Positions 32,376 through 41,365 of a DNA stretch of 64,000 nt are shown one piece after another. The stretch covers positions 248,001 through 312,000 of the forward strand of contig WYBP01000008.1 in NCBI GenBank assembly GCA_011525845.1, given 5' to 3'. Origin of the DNA: Gemmatimonadaceae bacterium (GTDB taxonomy: Bacteria; Gemmatimonadota; Gemmatimonadetes; Gemmatimonadales; Gemmatimonadaceae). The notes below the pieces were generated by a model, which saw nothing but the letters and a program-made list of their open reading frames with translations, was not told the origin of the DNA and did not search any database. Each line of letters begins with the position of its first letter. Within the stretch, counting starts at the first letter, position 1. The translations under genes were made by a program, and so were the position numbers.

Positions 32376-32822
32376 ATGTTCCGTCGCACCTCGATCACTC
32401 TCGCCGCCGCCGCGCTGCTCGCGGCCTGCTCTCCGGCGAAGGACGCCGAGCCGATGCCCGAAGCCGCACCGCCGGCTCCCTCGCTCGCCGACTTCGCCGG
32501 CACCTGGACCAGCTCGGCCACGCTGGAAGGGGTCGCGGCCCCCGTCCCGTCGACCATGACGCTCACGGCGGACGGCATGAACTCCACCATGTCACTCGAT
32601 CAGCGTCCGAACATCGCGCTCACGGTCTCGATGAGCGGGGACAGCGTGGTCGCGGTGACCGCCGAGTACGAGAGCGTCCTCCGCAAGGGCGTGATGGTCA
32701 CCACGCGCACCGCGTCGGTCCTCAAGGACGGCAAGATGATGGGCAACGTCATCGCGACGTACCGGACGCCGAACGGCCCGGAGGTGGTGATGGGCACCAT
32801 CGAGGGCACGCGGGCGCCGTAA
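32376..32822 (+). CDS. Predicted lipoprotein, function unknown
   Basis: Encodes 148 residues. The lipobox is in ALLAACSPAKD with the cysteine at residue 18. After a proline/alanine-rich linker (APPAPS), the core of about 110 residues shows ADFAGTWTSSATLEGV and a series of beta strands (MTLTADGMNSTMSL), the pattern of small lipocalin-like periplasmic proteins. GGAGTTCCCTC precedes the ATG. No partner gene is evident; the cyclase at 32859 starts 36 bp later. Confidence 0.74.
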   Translation: MFRRTSITLAAAALLAACSPAKDAEPMPEAAPPAPSLADFAGTWTSSATLEGVAAPVPSTMTLTADGMNSTMSLDQRPNIALTVSMSGDSVVAVTAEYESVLRKGVMVTTRTASVLKDGKMMGNVIATYRTPNGPEVVMGTIEGTRAP

Positions 32823-32858
32823 CGCGCGGTACGTGATGCGAATGGCCATGGGGCCGGC

Positions 32859-34526
32859 GTGAGGCGCGCCACCGGCCTCTTCTCCACCGCCATCCTGCTC
32901 GACATCTGGGAGACCCGCGCCGGGCGGGTCCTCCGGGTGTTCGGGCTGGACAGCGTCCGCACGACCATCCTCACCCTGGCGGTCCTCGCGACGCTCATCC
33001 CGGCGCTCGTCACGGGCGTCGCCTCGTATCGCCAGAACAGCCGGGCCATCCGCGAGAAGGTCGACGAGCAGCTCGGCGGCGCGAGCGCGCTCACGGCGCG
33101 CGAGATCGGGCTCTGGCTCAAGGAACGCCAGTACGACCTGCGGGTGTTCGCCACCTCGTACGAGGTGACCGACAACGTCGAGCGCACCACGCCGCAGACC
33201 CGGCAGCGGCTCGCGAACTACCTCGGTTCGGTCAACGAGCGATTCCTGGACTACGACGAGTTGGTGGTCGTGGCGCCGGACGGCAGGACCGTGGCGAGCA
33301 GCGAGCGGACGCCCGCGGGCTTCGCGCTCGGGCCCGAGACGCTGCGACGCGCGCGAGCGGGCGACGTGGTGCTGGGCGAGCCCGTGCACGGGGACTCGGG
33401 CCGCGCGACCACGATGGAAGTGGCGGTGCCGATCCTGAGCCCGACCGGCCGGTTCGTGGGCGTGCTCGCCGGACGGCTCGACTTCGCCGGCATCGAGAAG
33501 ACGCTCCGGGAGCAGCTCGCGGGGCGCGACGACCGCGTGGTCGTCGTCCGGACGGATGGGGCCCCGATCCTCGTGGCCGGGAACGCCACGACGGCGCCGC
33601 CGGTGGAGACGCTCCGGGAGCTCCAGCGGGCGGAGAGCACGACCGTGGCGTACACCGCGTCCGACGGGACGGAGGTGCTCGGGGCGGCCTCGCCGGTCCA
33701 GGTGGTGGATTGGATCGCGATCGCGGAACTCCCCACCGAGGTCGCCTATGGTGAGATCCGGCGGCTGCGGAACGCGTCGGTGCTCCTCGTCCTCGTGCTG
33801 CTGGGCGTGGTCGGGTCGCTCGCCTACGCGCTCGGCCTGCTGATCGTGCAGCCGCTGAGCCGCCTCACCCTCGCGTCGGAGCGCGTGGCGCGCGGTGACC
33901 TCGATGTCGACGTCCCGCTCTCGGGTGGCGGCGAGCTCCTGCAACTCACCACCGTCTTCAACGACATGGTGCGACGGCTGCGCGACGGGCGTGACGAGCT
34001 CGAACGGCTCTCCGTGACCGACGAACTGACCGGCCTCGCGAACCGCCGGCGCCTGATGGCGGAGATCGGGCGCGAGGTTACGCGCAGCCTGCGCACGGCG
34101 CACCCGTTCGCGATCCTGATGCTCGACGTCGACCGGTTCAAGTCCTTCAACGACTCGTACGGGCACCAGGCCGGCGACTTCGTCCTGAAGCGGCTGGCCA
34201 TCACGCTCCGGAAGTGCGTGCGCGACGTCGACACGGTGGCGCGGTACGGCGGGGAGGAGTTCATGGTCATCCTGCCCGAGACGGCGGTGACCGAGGCCAG
34301 GCAGGTGGCCGAGCGGATCCGGGCGACCACCGAGGCGGACCGGTACTCGCCCGCGGATGGTGTCGATGAGCTCAACGTGACGGTGTCGATCGGCCTCGCG
34401 CTCTTCCCGGCACACGGCGATTCCCTGGAGTCGCTCATCGCCGCCGCGGATGACGCGCTCTACCGCTCGAAGGAGGGCGGGCGGAACCGGGTCACCGCCG
34501 CGAAGGGGCCCGGCAAGAAGGGGTGA
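32859..34526 (+). CDS. Membrane diguanylate cyclase: Cache-type sensor, HAMP, GGDEF
   Basis: Encodes 555 residues starting with GTG. The first membrane segment is about 35-55 (TILTLAVLATLIPALVTG), followed by an extracytoplasmic sensor (about 57-303) of the dCache type (ELVVVAPDGRTVASS, TMEVAVPILSPTGRFVGVLAG). The second segment is about 307-330, then a HAMP domain (331-383). The GGDEF domain (about 386-550) keeps its catalytic GGEEF at 464-468 and has an RxxD inhibitory site, RDVD at 455-458, five residues upstream, so product feedback is likely. It should make c-di-GMP. It may antagonise the EAL protein at 49648. Confidence 0.93.
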   Translation: MRRATGLFSTAILLDIWETRAGRVLRVFGLDSVRTTILTLAVLATLIPALVTGVASYRQNSRAIREKVDEQLGGASALTAREIGLWLKERQYDLRVFATSYEVTDNVERTTPQTRQRLANYLGSVNERFLDYDELVVVAPDGRTVASSERTPAGFALGPETLRRARAGDVVLGEPVHGDSGRATTMEVAVPILSPTGRFVGVLAGRLDFAGIEKTLREQLAGRDDRVVVVRTDGAPILVAGNATTAPPVETLRELQRAESTTVAYTASDGTEVLGAASPVQVVDWIAIAELPTEVAYGEIRRLRNASVLLVLVLLGVVGSLAYALGLLIVQPLSRLTLASERVARGDLDVDVPLSGGGELLQLTTVFNDMVRRLRDGRDELERLSVTDELTGLANRRRLMAEIGREVTRSLRTAHPFAILMLDVDRFKSFNDSYGHQAGDFVLKRLAITLRKCVRDVDTVARYGGEEFMVILPETAVTEARQVAERIRATTEADRYSPADGVDELNVTVSIGLALFPAHGDSLESLIAAADDALYRSKEGGRNRVTAAKGPGKKG

Positions 34527-34541
34527 GCGGCGCGCGGCGCG

Positions 34542-35288
34542 TCAGGGGGTGCCGGTCGCGCCTTTCACCAACCCCGAATGGACCCACGCGGTGCGGCCGT
34601 CCGCGAGGGTGACGCGGATCCAATCCTGGATGTAGGCGTACGCCGTGAGCGCCGTGCCGGCGTCCACCGTCGCGACGATGCTCGTGTTGGTGCCGGGTCC
34701 GGCGCGGAGGTTCGACCGGGCGGTGGTCGAGAGCACGATCGGCACCGCGAAGGCGCGTTCCCCGCTGCGCGTGGCGGTGCCGCCCTCCGCGAGCCGCCCG
34801 CGCCCCAGGGTCGCGATCCGCTTGGCCTGCGTCGCGAGGTACACGGCGCCACCGAAGTTCTCCGCGTCGAACGCCGCGCTCGCCGACCGCAATGACGCCT
34901 CCGCCTGCCGCACCTCGGGTGCCTGGTCCGGGCCGGCCCGGCCCCGCAGCTGCTGGAGCGAGACCTCGGCCTCCGCGATCGCCGAGGCAGCCTCGGCGCG
35001 GGTGGCGAGCGTCCGGAGGCGCGCCATCGCGCGCACGACCTCGGTGGTGGCATCCTCGAGGCGCCGCTCGGTGTCCGCGAGCTGGGCGGTCCGCTCGAGC
35101 AGGCTCATCCGCAGGCTCGCCAGTTCGCGGTCCGCCTGGGGGTCGCGGACCGTCACGGTCTCGGGCTTCACCGCCACCGGCGGCGCTGCCACGGGCGTCT
35201 CGACCACCGGCGCCGGTGTCGGAGCCGGTGGTGGCGCTGAGCCGCACGCGGCGAGGGCCGCCAACATCGAGAGTCGCGCGTACCGCAT
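34542..35288 (-). CDS. SH3b-domain lipoprotein with coiled-coil region
   Basis: Encodes 248 residues. The lipobox is in MLAALAACGSA (cysteine near residue 15), then a proline/alanine-rich linker up to about residue 45. Residues 50-160 are rich in A, E, L and R and look helical or coiled-coil (DRELASLRMSLLERTAQLAD). The C-terminal 60 residues form a bacterial SH3-like domain: NLRAGPGTNTSIVATV and DWIRVTLADGRTAWVHSG. SH3b domains often bind cell wall. It may therefore tether to peptidoglycan. It converges on the cyclase gene. Confidence 0.8.
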   Translation of the reverse strand: MRYARLSMLAALAACGSAPPPAPTPAPVVETPVAAPPVAVKPETVTVRDPQADRELASLRMSLLERTAQLADTERRLEDATTEVVRAMARLRTLATRAEAASAIAEAEVSLQQLRGRAGPDQAPEVRQAEASLRSASAAFDAENFGGAVYLATQAKRIATLGRGRLAEGGTATRSGERAFAVPIVLSTTARSNLRAGPGTNTSIVATVDAGTALTAYAYIQDWIRVTLADGRTAWVHSGLVKGATGTP

Positions 35289-35441
35289 GGCACACTCCGG
35301 GCACGGGACGGGTGGGAGTCGGACGTTGCCGGAAGAGTATGCGAACTGCCCGCGGCATGCGCAATTTCCCGTCACGGAGTGGGAGTCCGGTCGGCGACAC
35401 CCGGCTCCGCCTGCCCAACGCCTGTCCTGCGGAGGCTCACC

Positions 35442-36815
35442 GTGTGGCGGATGCTCGTCGTCCTGGCGCTCTGGCTCTCTCCCGGACGACCCGCCGGCGC
35501 CCAGGCATCGGTCCACGGCACCGTCTTCGACTCGCTCCTGACCGATGCGCCGCTGGACGGCGCGACCGTCATCGCCCGCGGCTCCACGCGCACGGCGCAG
35601 ACCGACCGGCGCGGGCGCTTCACGCTCGAGGGTCTCGCGCCCGGGCGCTACGCCTTCAGCTTCTTCCACCCCTCGCTCGACTCGCTCGGGATCGGGGCTC
35701 CCGTGCTCCTGGTCGACCTCGATGCGGGCGCGTCGCGTGAGGTCGCGCTCGCCACGCCCTCGGCGAACACGCTCAGCCAGCGGCTCTGTGGCCGGCCGGC
35801 GGAGACCTCCACCGGCATGCTCTTCGGCACGGTGCACGACGCCGAGCGCGGCGAGCCGATCGGTGGCGCGGAGGTGTTCGTCCGGTGGTTCGAGGTGGAG
35901 ATCGGGGCGGGGGGCGCCCGCCAGCAGGAACGTCGCGCGCTCGACGCGACGCGGGCCGACGGCCGGTTCCTCCTCTGCGGCGTGCCGAACGACATCGCGC
36001 TGACGCTCACGGCGACGCACGCGGGCCAGTCGACGGGCCCACTCCACCTCGAGATGGATGCGCGCGCGCTCGACCGGCGCGAGCTGCGGATCAGCCTGAC
36101 GGACCCGGCCTCGCGGGTGATCGCCGACGCGCCGGACGACACCGTCGACGTGGGCCGCGTGGCCGGGTTGGGGCGGCTCTCGGTCATCGTTCGCGCGTCG
36201 ACGGGCGCGCCCACCCCCCGTGCGATCGTCGGCATCCGTGGCACGACGATCCATGAGGTCACCGACGACTCGGGGCGCGCGGTGCTGCGCGGCATCCCGT
36301 CCGGGTCGCAGACGGTGGTGGTGCGGGCGATCGGCCTGCAGCCGGGCTACCGACAGGTCGCACTCACCCCGGGAGCACCGGAGCGACTCGAGGTGTCCCT
36401 CACGCGATTCGCGTTGCTCCTCCCCTCCGTCGCGGTGGTCGGCCAGCGGCCGGACCCGCTGATCGAGGACATCCGACGCCGCGTGCGCGGGGGGAGGGGA
36501 CGGCTCGTGGACGGCGATCAGCTGCTCGAACTCGCCCAGTCGAGCAGCGCCTGGGCGCGGATCCCGGGGATCACCGTGGGAGCGAACGCCGACGGGGACG
36601 CGATGCCGCTCATGCGCGGCGCGGCGGGCGGACGCTGCGAGCCGACGGTCTGGGCGGACGGCGTGCGCCTCGCGGACGCGCGCGGGTGGGAGCTGCGCGG
36701 ACTCCTCCTCAACGCACGGCGCGTGGAGGTCTACACCACGCCCGCGCGCGTGCCCACGGAGTTCGTCGTCTCGTCGCTCGATCCCTGCGGCGCCGTCCTG
36801 ATCTGGTCCCGCTGA
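35442..36815 (+). CDS. Exported protein with carboxypeptidase-regulatory-like domains and a TonB-plug-like end
   Basis: Encodes 457 residues from a GTG at 35442 (GGAGG 6 nt before). After the signal peptide there are three beta-sandwich segments: about 22-100 (VHGTVFDSLLTDAPLDGATV, RRGRFTLEGLAPG), 128-210 (GTVHDAERGEPIGGAEV, LLCGVPND), and 250-330 (SVIVRASTGAPTPRAIVGI, RGIPSGSQTVVVRAIG). The last part, WARIPGITVGANADGDAMPL and later VEVYTTPARVPTEF, resembles a truncated TonB plug without a barrel. Such proteins are common in this type of genome, probably acting as surface or periplasmic binding proteins. Function unknown. Confidence 0.72.
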   Translation: MWRMLVVLALWLSPGRPAGAQASVHGTVFDSLLTDAPLDGATVIARGSTRTAQTDRRGRFTLEGLAPGRYAFSFFHPSLDSLGIGAPVLLVDLDAGASREVALATPSANTLSQRLCGRPAETSTGMLFGTVHDAERGEPIGGAEVFVRWFEVEIGAGGARQQERRALDATRADGRFLLCGVPNDIALTLTATHAGQSTGPLHLEMDARALDRRELRISLTDPASRVIADAPDDTVDVGRVAGLGRLSVIVRASTGAPTPRAIVGIRGTTIHEVTDDSGRAVLRGIPSGSQTVVVRAIGLQPGYRQVALTPGAPERLEVSLTRFALLLPSVAVVGQRPDPLIEDIRRRVRGGRGRLVDGDQLLELAQSSSAWARIPGITVGANADGDAMPLMRGAAGGRCEPTVWADGVRLADARGWELRGLLLNARRVEVYTTPARVPTEFVVSSLDPCGAVLIWSR

Positions 36816-36825
36816 GCCGCGACGC

Positions 36826-37326
36826 TCAGCGCGTGCAGACCCACGCCGCGTTCGCGGCCGCGTACCCGATGCGGGGGAGCACCTGCTCGGCCGCCAGCAC
36901 GCATCCCCAGTACATCACGAAGAGCGACAACACATGCGCCGACGCGATCCGGACCCGCCACGCGCAGATGCTCGCCCAGCCGCCGGCGATGAGCACCGCG
37001 CCGATCACGCCCATGAACGCATAGAGCGTCCAGCCGCAGCTGGCCGCATACGGCCACCAGAGCACCGCGAGTCCGAGGCACGCGGCCAGCCCCACACGCA
37101 CCCAGGCGGCGACCTGCTGTGCGAGCAGGCTCGGTTCGAGGGGATGTGCCGGCGGTCGCAGCGAGCCGCTGAGCGAGGGCCGGGGCGCGGGTCTCGCCTG
37201 CGTGGGCCGCGGGTGCGACGGTCCCGACGCGAGCGCGATGGAGGGGTCTCGGCCCGGCAGTTGCCGGAGGAGGCGGTCGATCTCGACGGCGAGGTCGCCG
37301 CGCGGGGTGGGGATGGAAGGTCTCAT
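36826..37326 (-). CDS. Hypothetical membrane protein
   Basis: Encodes 166 residues. A soluble proline/arginine-rich N-terminal part (1-70) is followed by three predicted membrane segments (about 76-95, 100-125, 128-148). No family recognised. It is the last gene of a minus-strand group (41097 to 36826) and its stop lies 11 bp from the convergent carboxypeptidase-regulatory gene. Length and frame suit a real gene, but there is no independent support. Confidence 0.6.
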   Translation of the reverse strand: MRPSIPTPRGDLAVEIDRLLRQLPGRDPSIALASGPSHPRPTQARPAPRPSLSGSLRPPAHPLEPSLLAQQVAAWVRVGLAACLGLAVLWWPYAASCGWTLYAFMGVIGAVLIAGGWASICAWRVRIASAHVLSLFVMYWGCVLAAEQVLPRIGYAAANAAWVCTR

Positions 37327-37399
37327 GGCCAGCTCGACGGATGGAGAGGCGGTGCCCAGTCGACCGCCCTGCGCGCGAAGATTCCGTCGTTCAGGCGGG

Positions 37400-37414
37400 G
37401 GGGCCAGAGGCCCC
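37400..37414 (-). terminator. Hairpin after the membrane protein gene at 37417
   Basis: GGGGCC (37400-37405) pairs with GGCCCC (37409-37414) around an AGA loop, 2 nt beyond the stop of the minus-strand gene. No U tract. Confidence 0.45.
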
Positions 37415-37416
37415 TG

Positions 37417-37773
37417 TCACAGTGTGGCGGTCGGCTCCCGGCTCCCGACGATCGCCCGCGTGAGTGCCGCGGCGCTCGCGGCGAGCAGCCCGGCGAAGGC
37501 GAGCGTGAGGGCGAGGAGCGCGGCCGCGCCGACGCCCATCGCGGTGCCGACCACGCGCATCACCTCGCCCACGGGTGCGGTCAGCGCGATCCCCGCGAGG
37601 AGGAGTCCCCACGCGAGCATCGCGGCGCCGGCGGCGAGGAGGGGCGTTGCGGCGTCCTGCCGGCGGACGAAGGCGAGCGCCGCGCTCACGATGGGCACGG
37701 TCCACCAGCCGACCGCCCAGGTGAGTACGGCGGTCGCAGCGGTGCCGAGCGCGAGCCAGAGGGTGCGTTGCAC
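37417..37773 (-). CDS. Small hydrophobic membrane protein
   Basis: Encodes 118 residues from GTG at 37773, one base after the stop of the penicillin acylase gene, so the two are translationally linked. It has four hydrophobic segments (about 5-30, 45-66, 70-90, 92-112) and few charges. No family recognised. GGAGCC inside the acylase end could serve as its ribosome binding site. Confidence 0.62.
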   Translation of the reverse strand: MQRTLWLALGTAATAVLTWAVGWWTVPIVSAALAFVRRQDAATPLLAAGAAMLAWGLLLAGIALTAPVGEVMRVVGTAMGVGAAALLALTLAFAGLLAASAAALTRAIVGSREPTATL

Positions 37774-37774
37774 G

Positions 37775-40318
37775 TCAGGGCTCCGGCGTGAAGGTGAGCG
37801 TGCTCGTGAGCGCCCGCTCCGAGAGCTCGGCGGGTGTGCGCGGGAGCCTGAGCGGCGAGAGCTCCCCCTTCTGCCAGAGCACGATCCGGTCCGCGTAGCG
37901 TGAGCTCACCGGGTTCCCCGACTGCCCGCCGGGGTAGGTGCCCCACGCCTGGATCGCGTCACCCAGCTCGACGACGAAACGCCAGCTCGCCCCGTGGGTG
38001 CCGCGCCCGTCGTTGGGACTCAGCGTCCCCGGGCCCGACTGCACCGTGATCGACTCGCGGCCGAATCCCGGGAGCTGCAGGAGGTGCTGGATGTTCGCCC
38101 GCCGCTGGTTGCCCCACCGCCAGGCCTGCGGGTCGTTGCCCCGGCGGGAGCGGGTGGTGGTCCATGCCTCGCGAAGGCTCGTGACCAGGATCGCGTCGCG
38201 GTCCTCGAGGATGTCAGCCGTCGAGCGGTCGTCCCACCAGGCGGAGGTCCTGTCCGCGAGCAGCCGGACGAGCATCGCCCCACTCGGCGTCGCCACGCGG
38301 CGGCTCTCCTCGGGGACCATGAACTCGTCCCAGGTGCGCCGCGTGAGTTCGGCCAGCAGGGCGTCGTAGAGCACCGCGCCGCGGCTCTCGGGATCGAACG
38401 AGCCATCCCACGCCTCGAGGAACGCCGTCGCGGCACTCACGTCGGCGTGACCCGCTGCGGCGGTGTCCGCGACGATCCACGCGGTCGCCGCCGCGAGCAC
38501 GGCGCCGCGGACGTGCTCGGTGAGCGCGCTGCGTGGATCGACCTGGGCGAGCCGCATCTTCTCCGGCGTCATCCCCGCGTCGGCGCGGAGGATCTCGTTG
38601 ATGCGGATCGCGCGCCACGGGGTCGGCCAGTCCCAGCCGAGGTAGCCGGGCCGGACCGCGGGGTCGAGCGGCTGCTGGTTCGCGCTCGCGAGGTACCCCT
38701 GCGCGGGGTCGAGCGCCTGTGGATAGCGCTCGAGCGGCCAGTCGCCGGTCCAGTCGCTCGCACTGCTGGCGCCGTCGAAGATCCGGTTGCCCAGCCCGTC
38801 GCCGGGGCGCACCGGGTAGCGGCCGGTGCTGCGGATCCCGATGTGCCCGCCCCGGTCGGCGACGAGGAAGTTCTGCGCGGGGGCCCGGTAGGTCTCCATC
38901 GCCCGGTACCACTCGGCGGCGGAGGTCGCGCGGATCGCGCGGCGGAAGGCCCCGGCCTCGTCCGACGCCTCGAGGGAGGTCCATCGCATCGAGAGCCAGC
39001 CGAGGGTGCTCTGCCTGAGGGGCCCGCGGTGGGTGCGCCGCAGCGTGTCGGTCGCGATCACGCGGCCCGAGCTGCCGCGGTACTCCGTCGTCCGCACCTC
39101 CACCGGCCGCCACGCGCCATCCACGAGGTAGCGCGTGGGAGCGAGCGAGTCGTCCACCGTCTCGCGGTAGAAGTCCATCACGTCGGCGGTGGTGTTCGTC
39201 GCCGTCCACGCGACGTCGCGGTTGAACCCGATCGGCACGATCGGGGAGAGCGGGAGCGAGACGCCGTAGAGGTCGATGCCTCCCGCGACGACCAGGTGCA
39301 CCTCGTACCAGATGCTCGGCAGCGTGAGCTGCAGGTGCGGATCGCCGGAGAGCAGGGCGCGGCCGTTGGCGCTGCGCGACGGAGCGACCGCCCAGTTGTT
39401 GCTCCCGACCACGGCGTCGCCCCGCGTGAGGCTGGCGTCGGCACGCGACGCGACCGGGAACGAGGCCGCGAGCTGGTCGCGCGCCTCGAGGAAACGCCGC
39501 GCCTTCGCGATCTCGCGCGGCCCGGGGACCGTCGGGGCCGGGATGCGCACCGCCGCGAAGCGGGGCGCGGTGCGTCCCGCCACGGGCTCGATCGGCTCCT
39601 GGATCGGCGCATCCACCGGGAAGAGCGCGTCCGTCGCCTCCACGCCGACCAGCGCCTCGACCGCGCCGCGCGAGAGCTCGTCGTCCTGCGACGAGAGCGT
39701 GAGCGCCATCGCCCCGAGCAGGTAGTACGTGTCCTGCGGCTGGAAGACGCGCGGGCGCTTGCCGAGCAGGCGGTACTCCACCGGGAGGTGCGCGTCGTCG
39801 AGCGTGCGCACGAAGTCGTTCACGCCTTCCATGTACGCCGTGATGATCACGCGGGAGGTGTCTCCCGGCGGGAGCGCGGCCCATCGTGCCTCGGCCGCCG
39901 CGTCGAGCCCGCGCGCCCTCGCGGCGCGGTCGAGGGGCAGGGCGCGCGCACCCACCAGCTCGGCGAGCGTGCCGGCCACGGAGCGCTGCGTGAGCTCCAT
40001 CTGGAAGAGGCGGTCGCGGGCGTGCACCCACCCGAGCGCGCGGAAGGCGTCGATGTCGCTCTCGGCGAAGATGTGCGGCACGCCGCGGTCGTCATACCGC
40101 ACCTCGACCGGCGCCCCGAGCCGCTCGAGCGGCACCTGCTCCTCGCGCGGAAGCTCCGCCGCGCGTGCGATGGACCATGCACCGTGCACCGGGTCGAGCA
40201 GCTGCCCCAGCGGCGGCACGCTCCCGACGGGGCGGAACCCGACGTGCAGGGCGGCGGCGAGCGCCAACGCCGCCACCCCTCCGGTCACGAACCGCGGGAC
40301 CCGGATCGGCGCGGCCAT
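37775..40318 (-). CDS. Penicillin acylase (Ntn hydrolase) family protein
   Basis: Encodes 847 residues, the length of penicillin acylase precursors. A short signal or anchor (about 11-28) leads to the small subunit; the autoprocessing site is VVGSNNWAVAPS with the catalytic N-terminal Ser at about residue 306. The large subunit shows NGRALLSGDPHLQLTLPS and NRDVAWTATNTTADVMDF with its conserved Asn. The family cleaves N-acyl bonds of beta-lactams, acyl-homoserine lactones or peptides. Its ATG overlaps the stop of the AIM24 gene by one base (TGATG). The substrate cannot be told; acyl-homoserine lactones are a possibility. Confidence 0.9.
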   Translation of the reverse strand: MAAPIRVPRFVTGGVAALALAAALHVGFRPVGSVPPLGQLLDPVHGAWSIARAAELPREEQVPLERLGAPVEVRYDDRGVPHIFAESDIDAFRALGWVHARDRLFQMELTQRSVAGTLAELVGARALPLDRAARARGLDAAAEARWAALPPGDTSRVIITAYMEGVNDFVRTLDDAHLPVEYRLLGKRPRVFQPQDTYYLLGAMALTLSSQDDELSRGAVEALVGVEATDALFPVDAPIQEPIEPVAGRTAPRFAAVRIPAPTVPGPREIAKARRFLEARDQLAASFPVASRADASLTRGDAVVGSNNWAVAPSRSANGRALLSGDPHLQLTLPSIWYEVHLVVAGGIDLYGVSLPLSPIVPIGFNRDVAWTATNTTADVMDFYRETVDDSLAPTRYLVDGAWRPVEVRTTEYRGSSGRVIATDTLRRTHRGPLRQSTLGWLSMRWTSLEASDEAGAFRRAIRATSAAEWYRAMETYRAPAQNFLVADRGGHIGIRSTGRYPVRPGDGLGNRIFDGASSASDWTGDWPLERYPQALDPAQGYLASANQQPLDPAVRPGYLGWDWPTPWRAIRINEILRADAGMTPEKMRLAQVDPRSALTEHVRGAVLAAATAWIVADTAAAGHADVSAATAFLEAWDGSFDPESRGAVLYDALLAELTRRTWDEFMVPEESRRVATPSGAMLVRLLADRTSAWWDDRSTADILEDRDAILVTSLREAWTTTRSRRGNDPQAWRWGNQRRANIQHLLQLPGFGRESITVQSGPGTLSPNDGRGTHGASWRFVVELGDAIQAWGTYPGGQSGNPVSSRYADRIVLWQKGELSPLRLPRTPAELSERALTSTLTFTPEP

Positions 40319-41097
40319 CAGCCGCGGTCGCCGAGGATGCCGCCCAGGACGCCCGACGCCGACCCCTGGCGCTGCATCGCCGGCGCGTGCGCGATCACGC
40401 GCTCGGCCAGCCGGGAGAAGGGCAGGGTCTGGAGGATCACGCGGCCGGGCCCGGTGAGCTTCACGTAGAAGAGCCCCTCGCCGGCGAAGAGCATCGTCTT
40501 GATCCCCTTCACCATCTCGATGTCGTAATCCACGGAGGCCTGCATCGCCACGAGGCACCCGGTGTCCACCTTCAGCACCTCGCCGGCGCGGAGTTCACGC
40601 TCGATCAGCGTGCCCGACGCCGCGAAGAACGCGAGCCCGTCCCCACGGAGCCGCTGCAGGATGAACCCCTCGCCGCCGAAGAACCCCGCGCCGATGCGCT
40701 TGGTGAAGGCGATGCCGATGTCGGTGCCCCGCGCGGCGCAGAGGAAGGCGTCCTTCTGCGCGATGACCTCGCCTCCCCACTGCTTGAGGTCGGCGACGAA
40801 GATCTTGCCCGGCGTCGGGGCGGCGAACGCCACGTCGCGGCGCTGCGCCGCGCCATTGCCGAAGAGCGTGATGAAGAACGACTCCCCCGTCAGCACGCGC
40901 TTGCCGGCGCCGACGAGCTTGCCGAAGAGGCTCCCGCCCTGGGCGTTCGGGTCCAAGGTCGTCGCGACCTCGATCCCGTCCTCCATGTACATCATCGCGC
41001 CGGCCTCGGCGAAGACCGCCTCGCCGGGGTCGAGGGTGACGATGACGCCTTGCATGTCATCGCCGACGATGCGGTAGTCGATCACGTCGCTGGGCAT
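40318..41097 (-). CDS. AIM24/TIGR00266 family protein
   Basis: Encodes 259 residues, the family length. The duplicated beta-sandwich of this family is seen in VIVTLDPGEAVFAEAGAMMY with GESFFITLFGN, and in GEVLKVDTGCLVAM with GLFYVKLTGPGRVILQTLPF. The family is widespread in bacteria with no known function; it may shape membrane or lipid. It is the first gene of the minus-strand group and has a 20-bp perfect palindrome 36-55 bp upstream that could be an operator. Confidence 0.88.
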   Translation of the reverse strand: MPSDVIDYRIVGDDMQGVIVTLDPGEAVFAEAGAMMYMEDGIEVATTLDPNAQGGSLFGKLVGAGKRVLTGESFFITLFGNGAAQRRDVAFAAPTPGKIFVADLKQWGGEVIAQKDAFLCAARGTDIGIAFTKRIGAGFFGGEGFILQRLRGDGLAFFAASGTLIERELRAGEVLKVDTGCLVAMQASVDYDIEMVKGIKTMLFAGEGLFYVKLTGPGRVILQTLPFSRLAERVIAHAPAMQRQGSASGVLGGILGDRG

Positions 41098-41132
41098 GGC
41101 TCTGGAAGTGGAGGAGTGGATGGGCGGGGCTC

Positions 41133-41152
41133 GCGCGACCGATCGGTCGCGC
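41133..41152. promoter_or_regulatory. 20-bp perfect palindrome in the divergent AIM24/LpoB-like promoter region
   Basis: GCGCGACC-GATC-GGTCGCGC is its own reverse complement. It lies 36 bp before the AIM24 start and 214 bp before the LpoB-like start. It could bind a dimeric repressor or fold into a hairpin. A second weaker hairpin, GTCCCC-GTGA-GGGGAC, follows about 40 bp later. Confidence 0.4.
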
Positions 41153-41365
41153 CCAAAACCTACGCGTCTGTATCACCGTAGATGACACGGGGCGTCCCCG
41201 TGAGGGGACACATCGTGACGGACCCGTTTCAGATGCGGTTGCAGGGCAACAACTTACGAGAGCGGGGTATGCTGGTGCAAACCCTGCTCCGTACATAGGA
41301 TGCGGCCACTCAACTGCCCCACTTCCGCTCAGTACCGACGCACACCCTCCTGTCCAGGAGCCCAC

